Positions 1 to 10,087 of a stretch of 50,524 nucleotides of DNA are shown in pieces; within the stretch, counting starts at the first letter, position 1, and the number at the start of each line of letters is the position of its first letter. The DNA comes from JANRKT01 sp033763355 (lineage in GTDB: Bacteria > Bacteroidota > Bacteroidia > Chitinophagales > Chitinophagaceae): assembly GCA_033763355.1 (NCBI GenBank), contig JANRKT010000290.1, forward strand, positions 1-50,524. Reading direction: 5' to 3'. The notes beneath the pieces were generated by a model. The model ran no database searches, was not told where the DNA came from, and saw only the letters and a program-made list of their open reading frames with translations. Position numbers and translations under genes: made by a program.

Positions 1-1
1 T

Positions 2-589
2 TATCCGGTCCCGCTTAATGCACCCATTGAAGGCAATGGCAACGGCGACTCACATGTAATAGCAGTTGACATTGAAAATAAAAAGCTTTATGAATTGTAC
101 AATGCAGGTGTTAATGGAGATCACTGGGAAGCTTCATCAGGAGCAATCTTTGATTTAAAGTCAAATACACTTCGTCCTGAAGGATGGACATCAGCAGATG
201 CAGCAGGACTTCCCATCTTTCCCGGCCTGGTGCGTTATGAAGAAGTGCTGAAAGGTGAAATTGATCATCCCATCCGCTTTACACTCGGCAAATTAAATGT
301 AAAGCCAGCTTATATTCATCCTGCAAGGCATAAGGTAAACAGTACAGGGGGGCAATACTCACTGCCATTCGGCGCTAAAATCCGTTTAAAAAAGAATTTT
401 GGCATCACTGCTTATCCCGCCAAAGTGCAGGTTATTTTAAAGGCAATGAAAAAATATGGCTTGATCCTCGCCGACATCGGAAGCAATATGTACATCAGCG
501 GCGCCCCTGATGAAAGATGGAACAATGATGAACTCCGCACATTGAAAAACCTTAAAGGTTCAGATTTTGAAGTGGTGAAGATGAACTGA
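2..589 (+). CDS. Conserved hypothetical protein, 5' end missing
   Basis: The reading frame is open from base 2, so the gene begins before the window; 195 residues of the C-terminal part are visible. I do not assign a function. The visible part runs from YPVPLNAPIEGNG through DHWEASSGAIFDLKSN, LVRYEEVLKGEIDHPIRFT and a C-terminal LILADIGSNMYISGAPDERW segment. From memory this resembles a widespread family of secreted bacterial proteins of unknown role whose ends share GxILADNGSxWYISGAPD-like wording; that resemblance is recollection, not a search. No membrane segment is seen in this part. The stop at 587-589 is followed by about 130 bases before the next probable start. Confidence that it is a real gene is high; product unknown. 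Confidence 0.8.
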   Translation, partial: YPVPLNAPIEGNGNGDSHVIAVDIENKKLYELYNAGVNGDHWEASSGAIFDLKSNTLRPEGWTSADAAGLPIFPGLVRYEEVLKGEIDHPIRFTLGKLNVKPAYIHPARHKVNSTGGQYSLPFGAKIRLKKNFGITAYPAKVQVILKAMKKYGLILADIGSNMYISGAPDERWNNDELRTLKNLKGSDFEVVKMN

Positions 590-719
590 TGTTTCTTTTG
601 TCTGCAGGCCTTTGATTTCTTTATCAAATACACATAACCCGGTTATTGTTATACTTTGCTTTCATTCCGGCATTCCTGCCTCCGGTTTTTTTTGTAATTT
701 TAGAACAAATCGTTCACTG

Positions 720-1250
720 ATGGGTAATGTGATAACCAGGCCGCCGCGTACCATGACTGAGGTTTACCAAAGCCTGCCGGAAGGAACTTTAGCACAGTTA
801 ATCAATAACCAGTTAGTTATGTCCCCAGCGCCAACAACACCTCATCAGAGGATATTGGGTAAAATTTATAGTCATTTATTGCAAACTGCCGAAGCCAGGA
901 GACTGGGTGAAGTTTTCATGGCTCCGGTTGATGTGTTTCTTGGGAATAAAAACATATTTCAGCCGGATATACTTTTTGTTGCCACTCAAAACGGCCATCT
1001 TGTAAAAGAAAGCGGTGTGCATGGCGCCCCCGATATAGTAATTGAGGTATTATCGCCTTCTACATGGCATTATGACTACGGCGAAAAAAAAGATGCTTAT
1101 GAAAGATGTGGCGTAAAAGAATACTGGCTGGCTGACCCCGCAACCAAAAATGCAGAGGGGTTTGCTTTGGAAAATAAAGAGTTTATCTCACTTGGTACAA
1201 TGCAGGGAAAAATCAAATTACGGCTGATAAAGACAACCATTAAGTTTTGA
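720..1250 (+). CDS. Uma2-family (DUF820) PD-(D/E)XK nuclease-like protein
   Basis: About 176 residues when started at the ATG at 720; an upstream ATG at 612 in the same frame would add a 36-residue stretch unlike the family, so I reject it. The Uma2 pattern is clear: an N-terminal LPEGTLAQLINNQLVMSPAP strand region, PTTPHQRILGKI, the acidic motif QPDILFV, then APDIVIEVLSPST and the DYGEKKDAYERCGVKEYWL helix. The Asp of QPDI and the Glu of VIEVLS are the expected PD-(D/E)XK metal ligands. Family members are abundant in cyanobacteria and some Bacteroidota and their physiological role is mostly unknown; restriction-like activity is inferred from the fold only. It stands alone between two unrelated genes. 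Confidence 0.85.
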   Translation: MGNVITRPPRTMTEVYQSLPEGTLAQLINNQLVMSPAPTTPHQRILGKIYSHLLQTAEARRLGEVFMAPVDVFLGNKNIFQPDILFVATQNGHLVKESGVHGAPDIVIEVLSPSTWHYDYGEKKDAYERCGVKEYWLADPATKNAEGFALENKEFISLGTMQGKIKLRLIKTTIKF

Positions 1251-1379
1251 AAATTTTATAGCCTGTTCTCCTCCTGCCCGAAATAAATTTTATGCTTCAG
1301 TTATAATTGCCGGTTTATTTTTCCAAAATCCGCTAAATTTATCTGGTAAAACAATTTGCTGCACTTAAAAATTGCCATC

Positions 1380-2477
1380 ATGAAGTCAAGACGGATTTTT
1401 ATTAAGAACACATTGGGCAGCCTCGCTGCATTAAGCATCGGCAGCAAAAGCTTTCCGGCAATCCTTATGCCCCGACAAAAGCAAAAATTAGGTATTGCCC
1501 TGGTTGGCCTCGGGTATTACAGTACCGATCTGTTGGCACCTGCGTTACAGCTCACCAAACATTGCGAACTGAAGGGCATTGTAACCGGTTCTCCGGATAA
1601 AGCCAAAAAATGGCAGCAGCAGTATAGTATTCCTGAAAAAAATATTTACGATTATAAAAGTTTTGATACTATAGCTAATAACCCCGCTATTGATGTTATT
1701 TATATTGTGTTGCCCCCTTCCATGCATGCAGAATATGTGATCCGGGCAGCCAAAACAGGCAAGCATGTATGGTGCGAAAAGCCAATGGCCGTTTCAGTCG
1801 TGGAGTGTCAGTCTATGATTGATGCATGCAATAAAAACAAAGTAAAGCTGAGTATTGGCTACCGCATGCACCACGAACCCAATACACAAAAAATAATTCA
1901 ATTCCGTAAAGACAAAAAATACGGCAATATCACAAAAGTTTCAGCCTATGCCGGTTATTTCGATGGCCGCACCGATCACTGGAAACAAAAGAAAAGCCTG
2001 GGTGGCGGTTCTATGTATGATATGGGCGTTTATCCATTAAATGCCACACGTTATGTCACCGGTGAAGAACCTGTGGCGGTAACTGCAGCGCAATCCACCA
2101 ACCGGCCGGAGATTTACAAAGAAGTAGATGAAACCATGCATTTCAATTTAGAATTTGCCGGGGGTGCAACAGCCGATTGCGAAACAAGTTTTGGAAAGAA
2201 CATGAACAATTTAATGGTTACCTGCACAAAGGGCTGGTATAAACTTGAACCTTTTTCGGGCTACAGCAATGTGGCCGGTGAAACAAGCGATGGCATCAAA
2301 CTTCCCCCGGCTATCACAGTTGTTCCGCATGAACAGGTAAAACAAATGGATGAAGATGCGCTTGCCATTATGCAAAACAAGCCCGTGCTGGTGCCCGGCG
2401 AAGAAGGCCTTAAAGACATAAGGGTAGTGGAAGCGATTTATAAATCGGTAAGGGAGAAGAGGCGGGTGGTGATATAA
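1380..2477 (+). CDS. Tat-exported Gfo/Idh/MocA-family oxidoreductase
   Basis: A 365-residue NAD(P)-dependent dehydrogenase of the glucose-fructose oxidoreductase group. The ATG at 1380 gives an N terminus MKSRRIFIKNTLGSLAALS, a twin-arginine signal (SRRIFIK followed by a hydrophobic stretch), so the enzyme is probably exported folded with its cofactor; an in-frame ATG at 1356 would bury this signal and is less likely. The Rossmann nucleotide loop LGIALVGLGYYSTDLL follows at about residues 40-55, the family's EKP motif is in HVWCEKPMAVS, and the C-terminal domain holds GGGSMYDMGVYPLNATRY. The substrate is probably a sugar or sugar derivative but cannot be named from sequence. It is flanked by intergenic DNA on both sides and is probably monocistronic. 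Confidence 0.9.
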   Translation: MKSRRIFIKNTLGSLAALSIGSKSFPAILMPRQKQKLGIALVGLGYYSTDLLAPALQLTKHCELKGIVTGSPDKAKKWQQQYSIPEKNIYDYKSFDTIANNPAIDVIYIVLPPSMHAEYVIRAAKTGKHVWCEKPMAVSVVECQSMIDACNKNKVKLSIGYRMHHEPNTQKIIQFRKDKKYGNITKVSAYAGYFDGRTDHWKQKKSLGGGSMYDMGVYPLNATRYVTGEEPVAVTAAQSTNRPEIYKEVDETMHFNLEFAGGATADCETSFGKNMNNLMVTCTKGWYKLEPFSGYSNVAGETSDGIKLPPAITVVPHEQVKQMDEDALAIMQNKPVLVPGEEGLKDIRVVEAIYKSVREKRRVVI

Positions 2478-2833
2478 ATGTTTTTATTTTCAATGAGTAG
2501 AGGCATATTGCTCAGTTAATTTTGGGATTTTGGCTTACATCAGCTTTTTTATTAATCTTCCTGCCTTATTTACCATATTCTTTAACAAAACCGGAAAATA
2601 AACAAGCAACTAACAATCAGGCACAGGCTATTTCATAACCCCTAATTGGAAAAGATAATCTCTTTTTATGCCATACCGGAAAAAAAGAATATATTTAATC
2701 TGCAACCCACTTTCCCCCTCTGACTTATCCTCCTGGCCATTTATTTGCAGTGCCCTTTACGATTAATTCTTCCTCTGTCACCGCAGGTTTATTAAACCCT
2801 AGGCCCTTTAATATGTTTTTGCAGGGAAACACC
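2478..2833. other. Intergenic stretch before the PKD gene
   Basis: An AT-rich gap of 356 bases. I see no convincing open reading frame or RNA gene. A perfect TAnnTTTG-type element, TAATTTTGG, lies at 2517-2525 but is about 310 bases from the next start, so it would imply a long leader or a small untracked transcript. Nearer the gene, TTTATTTGC at about 2741-2749 is a one-mismatch -7-like element. Confidence 0.4.
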
Positions 2834-5800
2834 ATGCCTTTATTAAAGCGGATTGCGCTGCTTTGTATTCTGCTCATGGCAGGTTATGTTTCAGCGGCGC
2901 AGTTGCAGGCTGATTTTGCCCCTGACCCAAAGAGCGGTTGCTCTCCTTTAACTGTAACATTCACCAATACTACAAAAGGGGCATCCCCAAATGCCACCTA
3001 TCAATGGAACCTCGGTAATGGTTCACCGGTTGTTACTGATATTAACCCCAGCGCTGTTTATTTTCTTGAACAGAAGTATATCGTTACGCTCACAGTAAAA
3101 GATGGAAGTAATACCAGTATTAAAACAGATACCATTACTGTTTATAAGAAACCATCAGTAAAGTTTACAGCTTCTCCTGTAAAAGGATGTGCGCCGCTGG
3201 AAGTAACATTTGCGAGTACATCAACTGCAGGCGACGGGACCATCACCAATTATTTCTGGGACTTTGGAGATGGCTTTATTGATCAGGGAAGTTCTTTGCA
3301 GCAGGTAAAGCACAAATACACCATAGCACAAAAGCCCGTTGTAAAATTACAGGTTACAAACAGTTACGGATGTTTTAAAACACTGGATACTGTTCCCATA
3401 GAAATAACACAGGGAATAAGAATAAATTTTGCTGCAGATAAAACACAGCTTTGTGCAGTACCCGGAACAGTTAATTTTACCAATACCAGCACCGGCCCCG
3501 GGACTTTAAGCTATCAGTGGGATTTTGGGGACAACCAGTCTTCAACCGCTGCTGCGCCCCCGCCCCATGCTTATACAAAAAAAGGGCTTTATACAGTTAA
3601 GCTTAAAGTAAGCAGTAACGAAGGCTGCAGTGACAGCCTTGTAAAAACAGGTTATATCAACGCAGCCAATTTTACTTCTGCTTTTGATGTGCCTGATCCC
3701 TTATGCGGACAGGCTTATGCCAATTATGTAAATAAAAGCCAGCCTTTACCTGTATCATCTTTATGGAAATTCAGCGATGATAATTCTTCAGTAAACAGTT
3801 TTAATGCTTTCCATTACTACAGCAACCCGGGCACATATACTGTTACCCTGATAAATACTTATGGTTCCTGTTTTGATACGCTTGCAAAAACAATAACTGT
3901 AAATGCCAGACCCAATATGGGTGGTTATTTAAACGATAAAGATGGTGATTGTAAAGCCCCGCTTACCGTTAAATTTGAGGATACCTCCAAGGGCGATGTA
4001 AAATGGTATTGGTACTTTGGTACGGGGTTCGCAAAGGATACATCAAACCTGCAAAAGCCTGTTTTTACTTTTACACAAAACAACAGGATTTATTATGTTA
4101 ACCTTACAGTTACAAACAGTTCGGGTTGCGCATCCACTGTTACCAAACAAATACGCATCACAAGGCCTGATGTATCCATTAATTACGTGAGTTCAACCAG
4201 TCCCAATGGCACTTATGGCTGTACAGGTATGAAAATAAAATTCCGTTCTTATCCGGTAGGTGAAGTGGAAACTTATAAATGGGATTTTGGCGACGGGGGC
4301 ACATCAACAGATTCAGTTCCTGAACATACTTTTAACAAAGAGGGCCTCTTTGCAGTAAAATTAAAATACAAAACAAAGAGCGGATGCGAAGACTCGGCGT
4401 ACTATTATTATGTGCGCACTTATAAAAAACCAAAAGCAGATTTTACTTCCCTATCAGGTTTGACCATTTGCGGTAATACACCTGTAAGCTTCCGGGACCT
4501 TACCGATACTTCTAATAGTTGGTACTGGGATTTTGGGGACGGAAGCACTTCTTTCCTGCGCAACCCTGTTCATGCTTATGGGGGGCCGGGTGATTATGTG
4601 GTTACGCTGATTGCCTCTAACCAATATTGCAGCGATACCATCCGTAAATCTGAAAGCATCATAAAAGTTTCGCCGCCTTTTACCAATATACAATTTTATG
4701 TGCCTACCTGCAGCGGAACACGAGGCAATGTTAGTTTTTACCAGTCAGGAAGCGGCGCCAAAAAATGGACCTGGAATTTTGGCGATGGCACAACAGCAAC
4801 TTATACAACCAATGTATCGCCAGTTGCCCACACCTATACAAAATCCGGGATTTATAAGGTTTTTCTTGTGTCATCAAATGATACCTGTTCAAGCCTTGAC
4901 TCAGTTGTTATATCAGTTTTACTGAAACAAAAACCGGTTATTACCGCAGATAAAAACAATCTCTGCGGCAGCGATACGGTGAAGTTCCGTGTAACAGGGC
5001 TTGATTCAATATTGTATTACAGCACCTTTTACAATCAAACCTATGCTTATCATTATACCGGCCGCTGGGTTTATTCTGATGGCACGGTGCACAGTTATAC
5101 CAATAATTTTTACCCGCCGGTTTATGAACAATCGCTTACCCATATCAGGCCTGCAAAAGACAGCATACGCCTTATTGTTTACAATCCTTTAAGCGGGTGT
5201 TACGATACTTCTAATTATGTATCGTTTAATATTTCGGGACCGGTTGCAGGCTACAGGGTAAGCAACAGCAATGTGTGTTACAGCAAACCGGTAAGTTTTA
5301 TTGATACCTCTAAAGGAACCAATGGGGTGGCCATCAGTAAATGGATATGGGACTTTGGTGACGGCGTGAAAGATACACTTACCGGTCAGGGTTCTGTATT
5401 GCATAAGTATTCTGCACCCGGGGCTTATTATCCCAAACTGAAAGTGATTGATGCAAACGGGTGCTTTGCAGAAACGTATCAGTTTTTGAACTACATAAAT
5501 GTTAACGGGCCACAGGCCGGTTTTTATGCAAATGACACGGTCGTATCTCCCGGAACAGCAGTTCAGTTTTATAATACAAGTAATGCATGGCCTTATTATA
5601 TTACCAACTATACATGGAATTTTGGCGATAATACTACTTCTGCCGAAACCGCACCGGCGCATAGTTATGCAGCAAGCGGTATATACACTGTTACACTTAT
5701 TGCAAAAAACAGTGCCGGTTGCGCTGATACAATTACCAAACCGCTGTATATACGTGTACGGGCTGTAAAGGCTGATTTTACATTAACTTCTTCTTATGTT

Positions 5801-8293
5801 AACGGCAATAACTGCCCGCCTTTACTTGCCAAATTTGTAAATACTTCGCTCAATGCCGACAGTATTTTCTGGGATTTTGGGGATAACAGTTTTTCAGGTA
5901 ACGTGGGAACGCCCGGCCACACCTATTATCAGCCCGGAGTTTATAAAGTGACCTTGTATGCTTTCGGAAAAGGTGGTGAAGTGGATACAGCATATAAGGA
6001 AGTTATAGTTAACGGCCCTTATGGTACCGTTAAGGCCGATGTATTTGCAAGCTGCGCACCCAGGGCTGTAACCTTAAACGCCGAAGCAAAAAACACAGTA
6101 AAGTTCACATGGGATTTCAACGATGGTTACGTTACTGTTTCAACAGATACTTTTTCTGTTCATACATACACCAACCCCGGTGTATATCTTCCGAAAGTAA
6201 TAATGCGGGATGCAGGCGGATGTACCTCCACTTTCCAGGTGCAGGACAGTATTATTGTTGACAGCCTAAAAGCGGCATTTACTGCCGGCAAACATTTTAT
6301 CTGCGATTCAGGCTGGGTAAACTTTAATACATCTGTGCAGAGTTTTGCGGCAGACAGCCTTAACAGGAATTTGGTTTACCGGTGGAATTTCGGAACAGGA
6401 AATGTAAAAGATACATCAGATCAAAAAAACCCTTCTTTCAACTTTACCCGCCTGGGTAAATATACAGTAACATTAACTGTTATTTCCCCCTTTGGCTGCA
6501 GTAAAACCTTAACCGATACCATCCTTGTTACTGCCAAACCCAAAGCAGCAATTAATGCTGTGGGAAGTATTTGTGTAAACAGTAATGTATTATTTAGTGA
6601 TGCGGGGCCTCACCAGGCGGGTGAATCATGGACATGGAATTTTGGCGACGGAAGGGTTTCAGCAATTGAAAACCCGCAACCTGTCCTTTATAACAGGAAG
6701 GGGAAGTATAATATCAGTTTGGTTAAGAATAGTGAAAATGGCTGTTCGGATACTTCTTCACATATACTGGTTGTTGACAGCCTTGCTGCAAACTTTAAAG
6801 TATCGCAATATATTTTGTGTGATTCAGGAATCATCAGTTTTACACCACAGGTTATTTCTTTTGCAAGAGATTCCCTCTCTGCGGCATTACGGTATCATTG
6901 GGATTTCGGAACAGGTAACCCGAAAGATTCTACTGCTGTTGAAAAGCCCGGATTTAATTTTAACAGGAAGGGCAAATACAAAATCAATATGAATGTTGTA
7001 AGCCCTTATGGCTGCGAAGCAAAGTATATTGATTCCATCCAGGTGCTGCAGAGGCCAAAAGCTTCCATCAGCAGCATCAATGAAATATGTGCGGGACAAA
7101 CCATTCAGTTTACAGGTACTGTTGACGAAAATACAGGAGCAATATGGAACTGGAGTTTTGGCAACGGTAATGTATCATCACAGCAAAACCCTCCTGTTCA
7201 GTCTTATGCTGATTCCGGCAGTTTTAATGTAAGGCTGGTTGCATACAATAATCCTTCATGCCCCGATACAATAAACAAATTAATCAGGGTGCATCCCAAT
7301 CCTGTTATTGCGCTCAGTCCGAAAGACCCGAAAATATGCAGGGGTGATTCTGTTCAGTTGTTTGCTAACGGCGGGGATCGTTATCAATGGTTACCGGCAA
7401 CCGGTTTAAGCAATAGCAATATTGCAAACCCATTTGTGTCAGCTTTGCAAACAACATTGTATAAAGTTACTGTTACAAATAATTTCGGCTGTTTAAGCAG
7501 GGATTCAGTAACAGTATTTGTTTCACAACCTTTTGATGTTGATGTTACGGATGATGCCTTTATATGCTATGGCAGTTCCCTGCAGTTAAATGCAAGCGGC
7601 GCTATAAGCTATAAATGGATACAGGGCGGCGGGTTGAACAGTACTTCTGTTGCCAATCCTGTTGCCGGCCCAGCAGTTACTACTGTATATAAAGTTGTTG
7701 GCTATGGTAATGATGATTGCTTTACAGATACCGCTTCTGTAAAGGTTGAAGTTATTCCGCTGCCAGTAATAAATGCGGGAAGAGATACCACATTGCTTGT
7801 TGGTTCGGTTATCCCCCTGTTAACACAAGCCAGCAGTGATGTTACTGGCTATCAATGGTCTCCTTCAACTTACCTGAGCTGCAGTAATTGCTCTGCACCG
7901 GTAAGTGCGCCCAAAGACAACATTACCTATACCGTCACTGCACGCAACAGTTTCGGCTGCAAAACATCCGATACGGTAAAAATTCAATTGCAGTGTTCTT
8001 CATCAGTGGTATTTATACCCAACAGCTTTACGCCTAATAATGATGGCGTAAACGACATTTTTTATCCGAGGGGAAGGGGGATACGCAACATAAAATATTT
8101 CAGGATATATAACCGGTGGGGCGAACTGATATTTGAAAGGAGCAACTTTAATATTGATGATAAGAGCGCCGGGTGGGACGGCACGTTTAAAGGTGAGAAA
8201 CTGGCAACAGGTGTTTTTGTTTACAGTACTGAAATGCTTTGCGATAACAATGAGCCTTTCAGCCTGAAGGGAACCATTATGATAATACGCTAA
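2834..8293 (+). CDS. Giant PKD-repeat surface/secreted protein with T9SS type B sorting domain
   Basis: About 1819 residues from the ATG at 2834, which directly gives a Sec signal peptide (MPLLKRIALLCILLMAGYVS, cleavage near SAA-QLQ); in-frame ATGs at 2750 and 2813 would place 28 or 7 extra residues before it. The body is a train of about 17 PKD domains recognisable by repeated WDFGDG/WNFGDG cores and terminal VTLxxxxxxGC segments, then three Ig-like repeats ending near ARNSFGC. The C terminus (FIPNSFTPNNDGVNDIFYP, YNRWGELIFE, GWDGTFKGE, ATGVFVY) is the gliding-motility-associated/T9SS type B sorting domain. It is therefore exported through the type IX system and probably attached at the cell surface, as an adhesin or structural filament. 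A PorP/SprF gene follows after 9 bases, the usual pairing. Ligand unknown. Confidence 0.95.
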   Translation: MPLLKRIALLCILLMAGYVSAAQLQADFAPDPKSGCSPLTVTFTNTTKGASPNATYQWNLGNGSPVVTDINPSAVYFLEQKYIVTLTVKDGSNTSIKTDTITVYKKPSVKFTASPVKGCAPLEVTFASTSTAGDGTITNYFWDFGDGFIDQGSSLQQVKHKYTIAQKPVVKLQVTNSYGCFKTLDTVPIEITQGIRINFAADKTQLCAVPGTVNFTNTSTGPGTLSYQWDFGDNQSSTAAAPPPHAYTKKGLYTVKLKVSSNEGCSDSLVKTGYINAANFTSAFDVPDPLCGQAYANYVNKSQPLPVSSLWKFSDDNSSVNSFNAFHYYSNPGTYTVTLINTYGSCFDTLAKTITVNARPNMGGYLNDKDGDCKAPLTVKFEDTSKGDVKWYWYFGTGFAKDTSNLQKPVFTFTQNNRIYYVNLTVTNSSGCASTVTKQIRITRPDVSINYVSSTSPNGTYGCTGMKIKFRSYPVGEVETYKWDFGDGGTSTDSVPEHTFNKEGLFAVKLKYKTKSGCEDSAYYYYVRTYKKPKADFTSLSGLTICGNTPVSFRDLTDTSNSWYWDFGDGSTSFLRNPVHAYGGPGDYVVTLIASNQYCSDTIRKSESIIKVSPPFTNIQFYVPTCSGTRGNVSFYQSGSGAKKWTWNFGDGTTATYTTNVSPVAHTYTKSGIYKVFLVSSNDTCSSLDSVVISVLLKQKPVITADKNNLCGSDTVKFRVTGLDSILYYSTFYNQTYAYHYTGRWVYSDGTVHSYTNNFYPPVYEQSLTHIRPAKDSIRLIVYNPLSGCYDTSNYVSFNISGPVAGYRVSNSNVCYSKPVSFIDTSKGTNGVAISKWIWDFGDGVKDTLTGQGSVLHKYSAPGAYYPKLKVIDANGCFAETYQFLNYINVNGPQAGFYANDTVVSPGTAVQFYNTSNAWPYYITNYTWNFGDNTTSAETAPAHSYAASGIYTVTLIAKNSAGCADTITKPLYIRVRAVKADFTLTSSYVNGNNCPPLLAKFVNTSLNADSIFWDFGDNSFSGNVGTPGHTYYQPGVYKVTLYAFGKGGEVDTAYKEVIVNGPYGTVKADVFASCAPRAVTLNAEAKNTVKFTWDFNDGYVTVSTDTFSVHTYTNPGVYLPKVIMRDAGGCTSTFQVQDSIIVDSLKAAFTAGKHFICDSGWVNFNTSVQSFAADSLNRNLVYRWNFGTGNVKDTSDQKNPSFNFTRLGKYTVTLTVISPFGCSKTLTDTILVTAKPKAAINAVGSICVNSNVLFSDAGPHQAGESWTWNFGDGRVSAIENPQPVLYNRKGKYNISLVKNSENGCSDTSSHILVVDSLAANFKVSQYILCDSGIISFTPQVISFARDSLSAALRYHWDFGTGNPKDSTAVEKPGFNFNRKGKYKINMNVVSPYGCEAKYIDSIQVLQRPKASISSINEICAGQTIQFTGTVDENTGAIWNWSFGNGNVSSQQNPPVQSYADSGSFNVRLVAYNNPSCPDTINKLIRVHPNPVIALSPKDPKICRGDSVQLFANGGDRYQWLPATGLSNSNIANPFVSALQTTLYKVTVTNNFGCLSRDSVTVFVSQPFDVDVTDDAFICYGSSLQLNASGAISYKWIQGGGLNSTSVANPVAGPAVTTVYKVVGYGNDDCFTDTASVKVEVIPLPVINAGRDTTLLVGSVIPLLTQASSDVTGYQWSPSTYLSCSNCSAPVSAPKDNITYTVTARNSFGCKTSDTVKIQLQCSSSVVFIPNSFTPNNDGVNDIFYPRGRGIRNIKYFRIYNRWGELIFERSNFNIDDKSAGWDGTFKGEKLATGVFVYSTEMLCDNNEPFSLKGTIMIIR

Positions 8294-8302
8294 TACTGTT
8301 TT

Positions 8303-9325
8303 ATGAAAATGAGATTATTCTTTTTTCTGCTATTGCTCAACTGCCGGTTCATATATGCACAGGATGTTCACCTTTCGCAGTTTTATGAAACACCTTTGCT
8401 TCGTAACCCGGCGCTGGCGGGAATATACACCGGGGACATTCGTATCCAGGCAGTTTACCGCAATCAATGGCAGTCTGTGGGTTATCCTTATCAAACATCA
8501 GCTTTGAGTGCAGAGTATAAGTTTCGTGTAGGATCAGGAAATGATTTTATGACAGCCGGGATGCAGGCATTTTATGATATTGCGGGGAGTTCACGATTAA
8601 AGACCACACAGGTGATGCCCGCCATTAATTTTCATAAATCATTGAACGATGAAAAAAACCGTTACCTGTCAGTTGGTTTTATGATGGGCTTTGTGCAAAG
8701 AAGTTTCGACAGCCGGTATCTGACCTTTGATAACCAGTATAACAATGGCAGGTTCAACTCCAATGCACCAAGCGGGGAAAATTTTACTTCGGTAAGAAGA
8801 ATAATTCCTGATTTTGGTGCAGGCATCAGTTACAACAGCAGCATTGGGGAATATGGCAATTATTATCTGGGCGGAGCACTGTACCACTTTAATAAACCCA
8901 ATGAGTATTTTCTTCAACAAAGCTTTTCATTAAAACCAAAACTGTCTTTTAATGGCGGGCTCAGGATGCCATTGAACGAAATGGTTATGCTGCACATGGA
9001 GGCCAATTATCTTTCGCAGGGCAAATATGCAGAGACCATATTCGGTGGAATTGCCAGTTATAATTTTACTGGTAATTATCCGGGTGAGGAAAAAACAATA
9101 AAGGCGCTTGCAATGGGCGCAGGAATATTTATGCGCATGAATGATGCGATTGTTCCGGTAATAAAGCTTAACTATAATAATATTGAAATAGGCGGCAGTT
9201 ACGACATCAATATTTCTAAACTACGTACAGCCAGTAATACAAGAGGTGGGTATGAACTGTCGCTTGCATATAAGGCTTTTTTAAACAACCGCACACTTCA
9301 AAGCCTAATATGCCCGAAGTTTTAG
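8303..9325 (+). CDS. Type IX secretion system membrane protein, PorP/SprF family
   Basis: A 340-residue outer-membrane protein with a signal peptide (MKMRLFFFLLLLNCRFIYAQ) and the PorP/SprF opening DVHLSQFYETPLLRNPALAG, which is highly characteristic, followed by alternating amphipathic strands expected of a beta-barrel (VYRNQWQSVGYPYQTS, GFMMGFVQRSFDSRYLTF). SprF-like proteins are encoded next to large T9SS cargo proteins and help their secretion or surface anchoring; the gene starts 9 bases after the PKD/T9SS protein, so I infer that it serves that cargo. Two ATGs (8303 and 8309) are possible starts. It ends facing trmD; no strong terminator is visible between the convergent genes. Confidence 0.93.
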   Translation: MKMRLFFFLLLLNCRFIYAQDVHLSQFYETPLLRNPALAGIYTGDIRIQAVYRNQWQSVGYPYQTSALSAEYKFRVGSGNDFMTAGMQAFYDIAGSSRLKTTQVMPAINFHKSLNDEKNRYLSVGFMMGFVQRSFDSRYLTFDNQYNNGRFNSNAPSGENFTSVRRIIPDFGAGISYNSSIGEYGNYYLGGALYHFNKPNEYFLQQSFSLKPKLSFNGGLRMPLNEMVMLHMEANYLSQGKYAETIFGGIASYNFTGNYPGEEKTIKALAMGAGIFMRMNDAIVPVIKLNYNNIEIGGSYDINISKLRTASNTRGGYELSLAYKAFLNNRTLQSLICPKF

Positions 9326-9391
9326 GAATTGGCTTTAGAAGCTGAAACAATTGTATTGATTCAACAATAATTTACATCACAAACATAAAAT

Positions 9392-10075
9392 TCATATTTC
9401 CCCCTCCAGCAAATCCGGCCTTTTCTGCTGAGTATTTTGCAGCGCCTGCTCATATCTCCACTCCTCAACTTTCTTCGGGTCTCCGCTCAGCAATACATCA
9501 GGCACTTTCCAGCCCCGGAAATCAGCTGGTCTTGTATAAACGGGCGGTGCAAGTAAGTTATCCTGGAATGAATCAGTAAGGGCGGAGGTTTCATCATTTA
9601 GTACACCGGGGATCAGTCTGCCAATGGCGTCCACCATTACTGCGGCAGCCAGCTCGCCACCGCTTAATACATAATCACCAATGGAAATTTCTTTGGTAAT
9701 AAAATGCTGCCTTATTCTTTCATCAATGCCTTTGTAATGCCCGCAGATGAGCAGTAAATTATTTTTTAGCGAAAGCTGGTTGGCAATTTTCTGATTAAAC
9801 CTTTTTCCGTCTGGTGTAAGGTAAATCACTTCATCATAACTTCTTTCTTTAGATAAACTTTCAATGGCATGGGCAAGCGGTTCACACATCATTACCATAC
9901 CTGCACCGCCGCCGTACTGGTAGTCGTCAACCTGGCCATATTCGTTTACGGCCCATTGACGGAGATGATGCACATGCAATTCAAGTAACCCTTTTTCTTT
10001 AGCCCTTTTCATTATAGAATGGGCAAAGGGGCTTTCGAGCAGTTCTGGCAAAACAGTAATAATATCAATACGCAT
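9392..10075 (-). CDS. trmD: tRNA (guanine-N1-)-methyltransferase TrmD
   Basis: A 227-residue SPOUT-class methyltransferase that makes m1G37 in tRNAs using S-adenosylmethionine. The start MRIDIITVLPELLESPF and the segments YGGGAGMVMMCEPL, LLLICGHYKGIDERI and SIGDYVLSGGELAAAVMVDA are diagnostic, the last two forming the trefoil-knot cofactor pocket. Length is normal for the family. The usual partners rimM, rpsP and rplS are not beside it, so it appears to be transcribed alone. A perfect -7 element ends only about four bases before the ATG, suggesting a leaderless mRNA. Confidence 0.97.
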   Translation of the reverse strand: MRIDIITVLPELLESPFAHSIMKRAKEKGLLELHVHHLRQWAVNEYGQVDDYQYGGGAGMVMMCEPLAHAIESLSKERSYDEVIYLTPDGKRFNQKIANQLSLKNNLLLICGHYKGIDERIRQHFITKEISIGDYVLSGGELAAAVMVDAIGRLIPGVLNDETSALTDSFQDNLLAPPVYTRPADFRGWKVPDVLLSGDPKKVEEWRYEQALQNTQQKRPDLLEGEI

Positions 10076-10078
10076 GGC

Positions 10079-10087
10079 GCAAAGATA
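10079..10087 (-). promoter_or_regulatory. -7 promoter element of trmD
   Basis: On the minus strand this reads TATCTTTGC, a perfect match to the Bacteroidota TAnnTTTG -7 element. Its G is five bases from the A of the trmD start codon, so transcription would begin at or next to the ATG. The transcription start is inferred from spacing. Confidence 0.7.

Noticed and set aside
5189..5662. A 157-residue minus-strand open frame inside the PKD gene
   Set aside because: It is antisense to repeated PKD sequence and shows no start context, promoter or recognisable domain.
2834..8293. Regularly repeated segments that could suggest a CRISPR or tandem DNA repeat
   Set aside because: The repeats are protein-level PKD domains of variable DNA sequence and spacing, in one long open frame.
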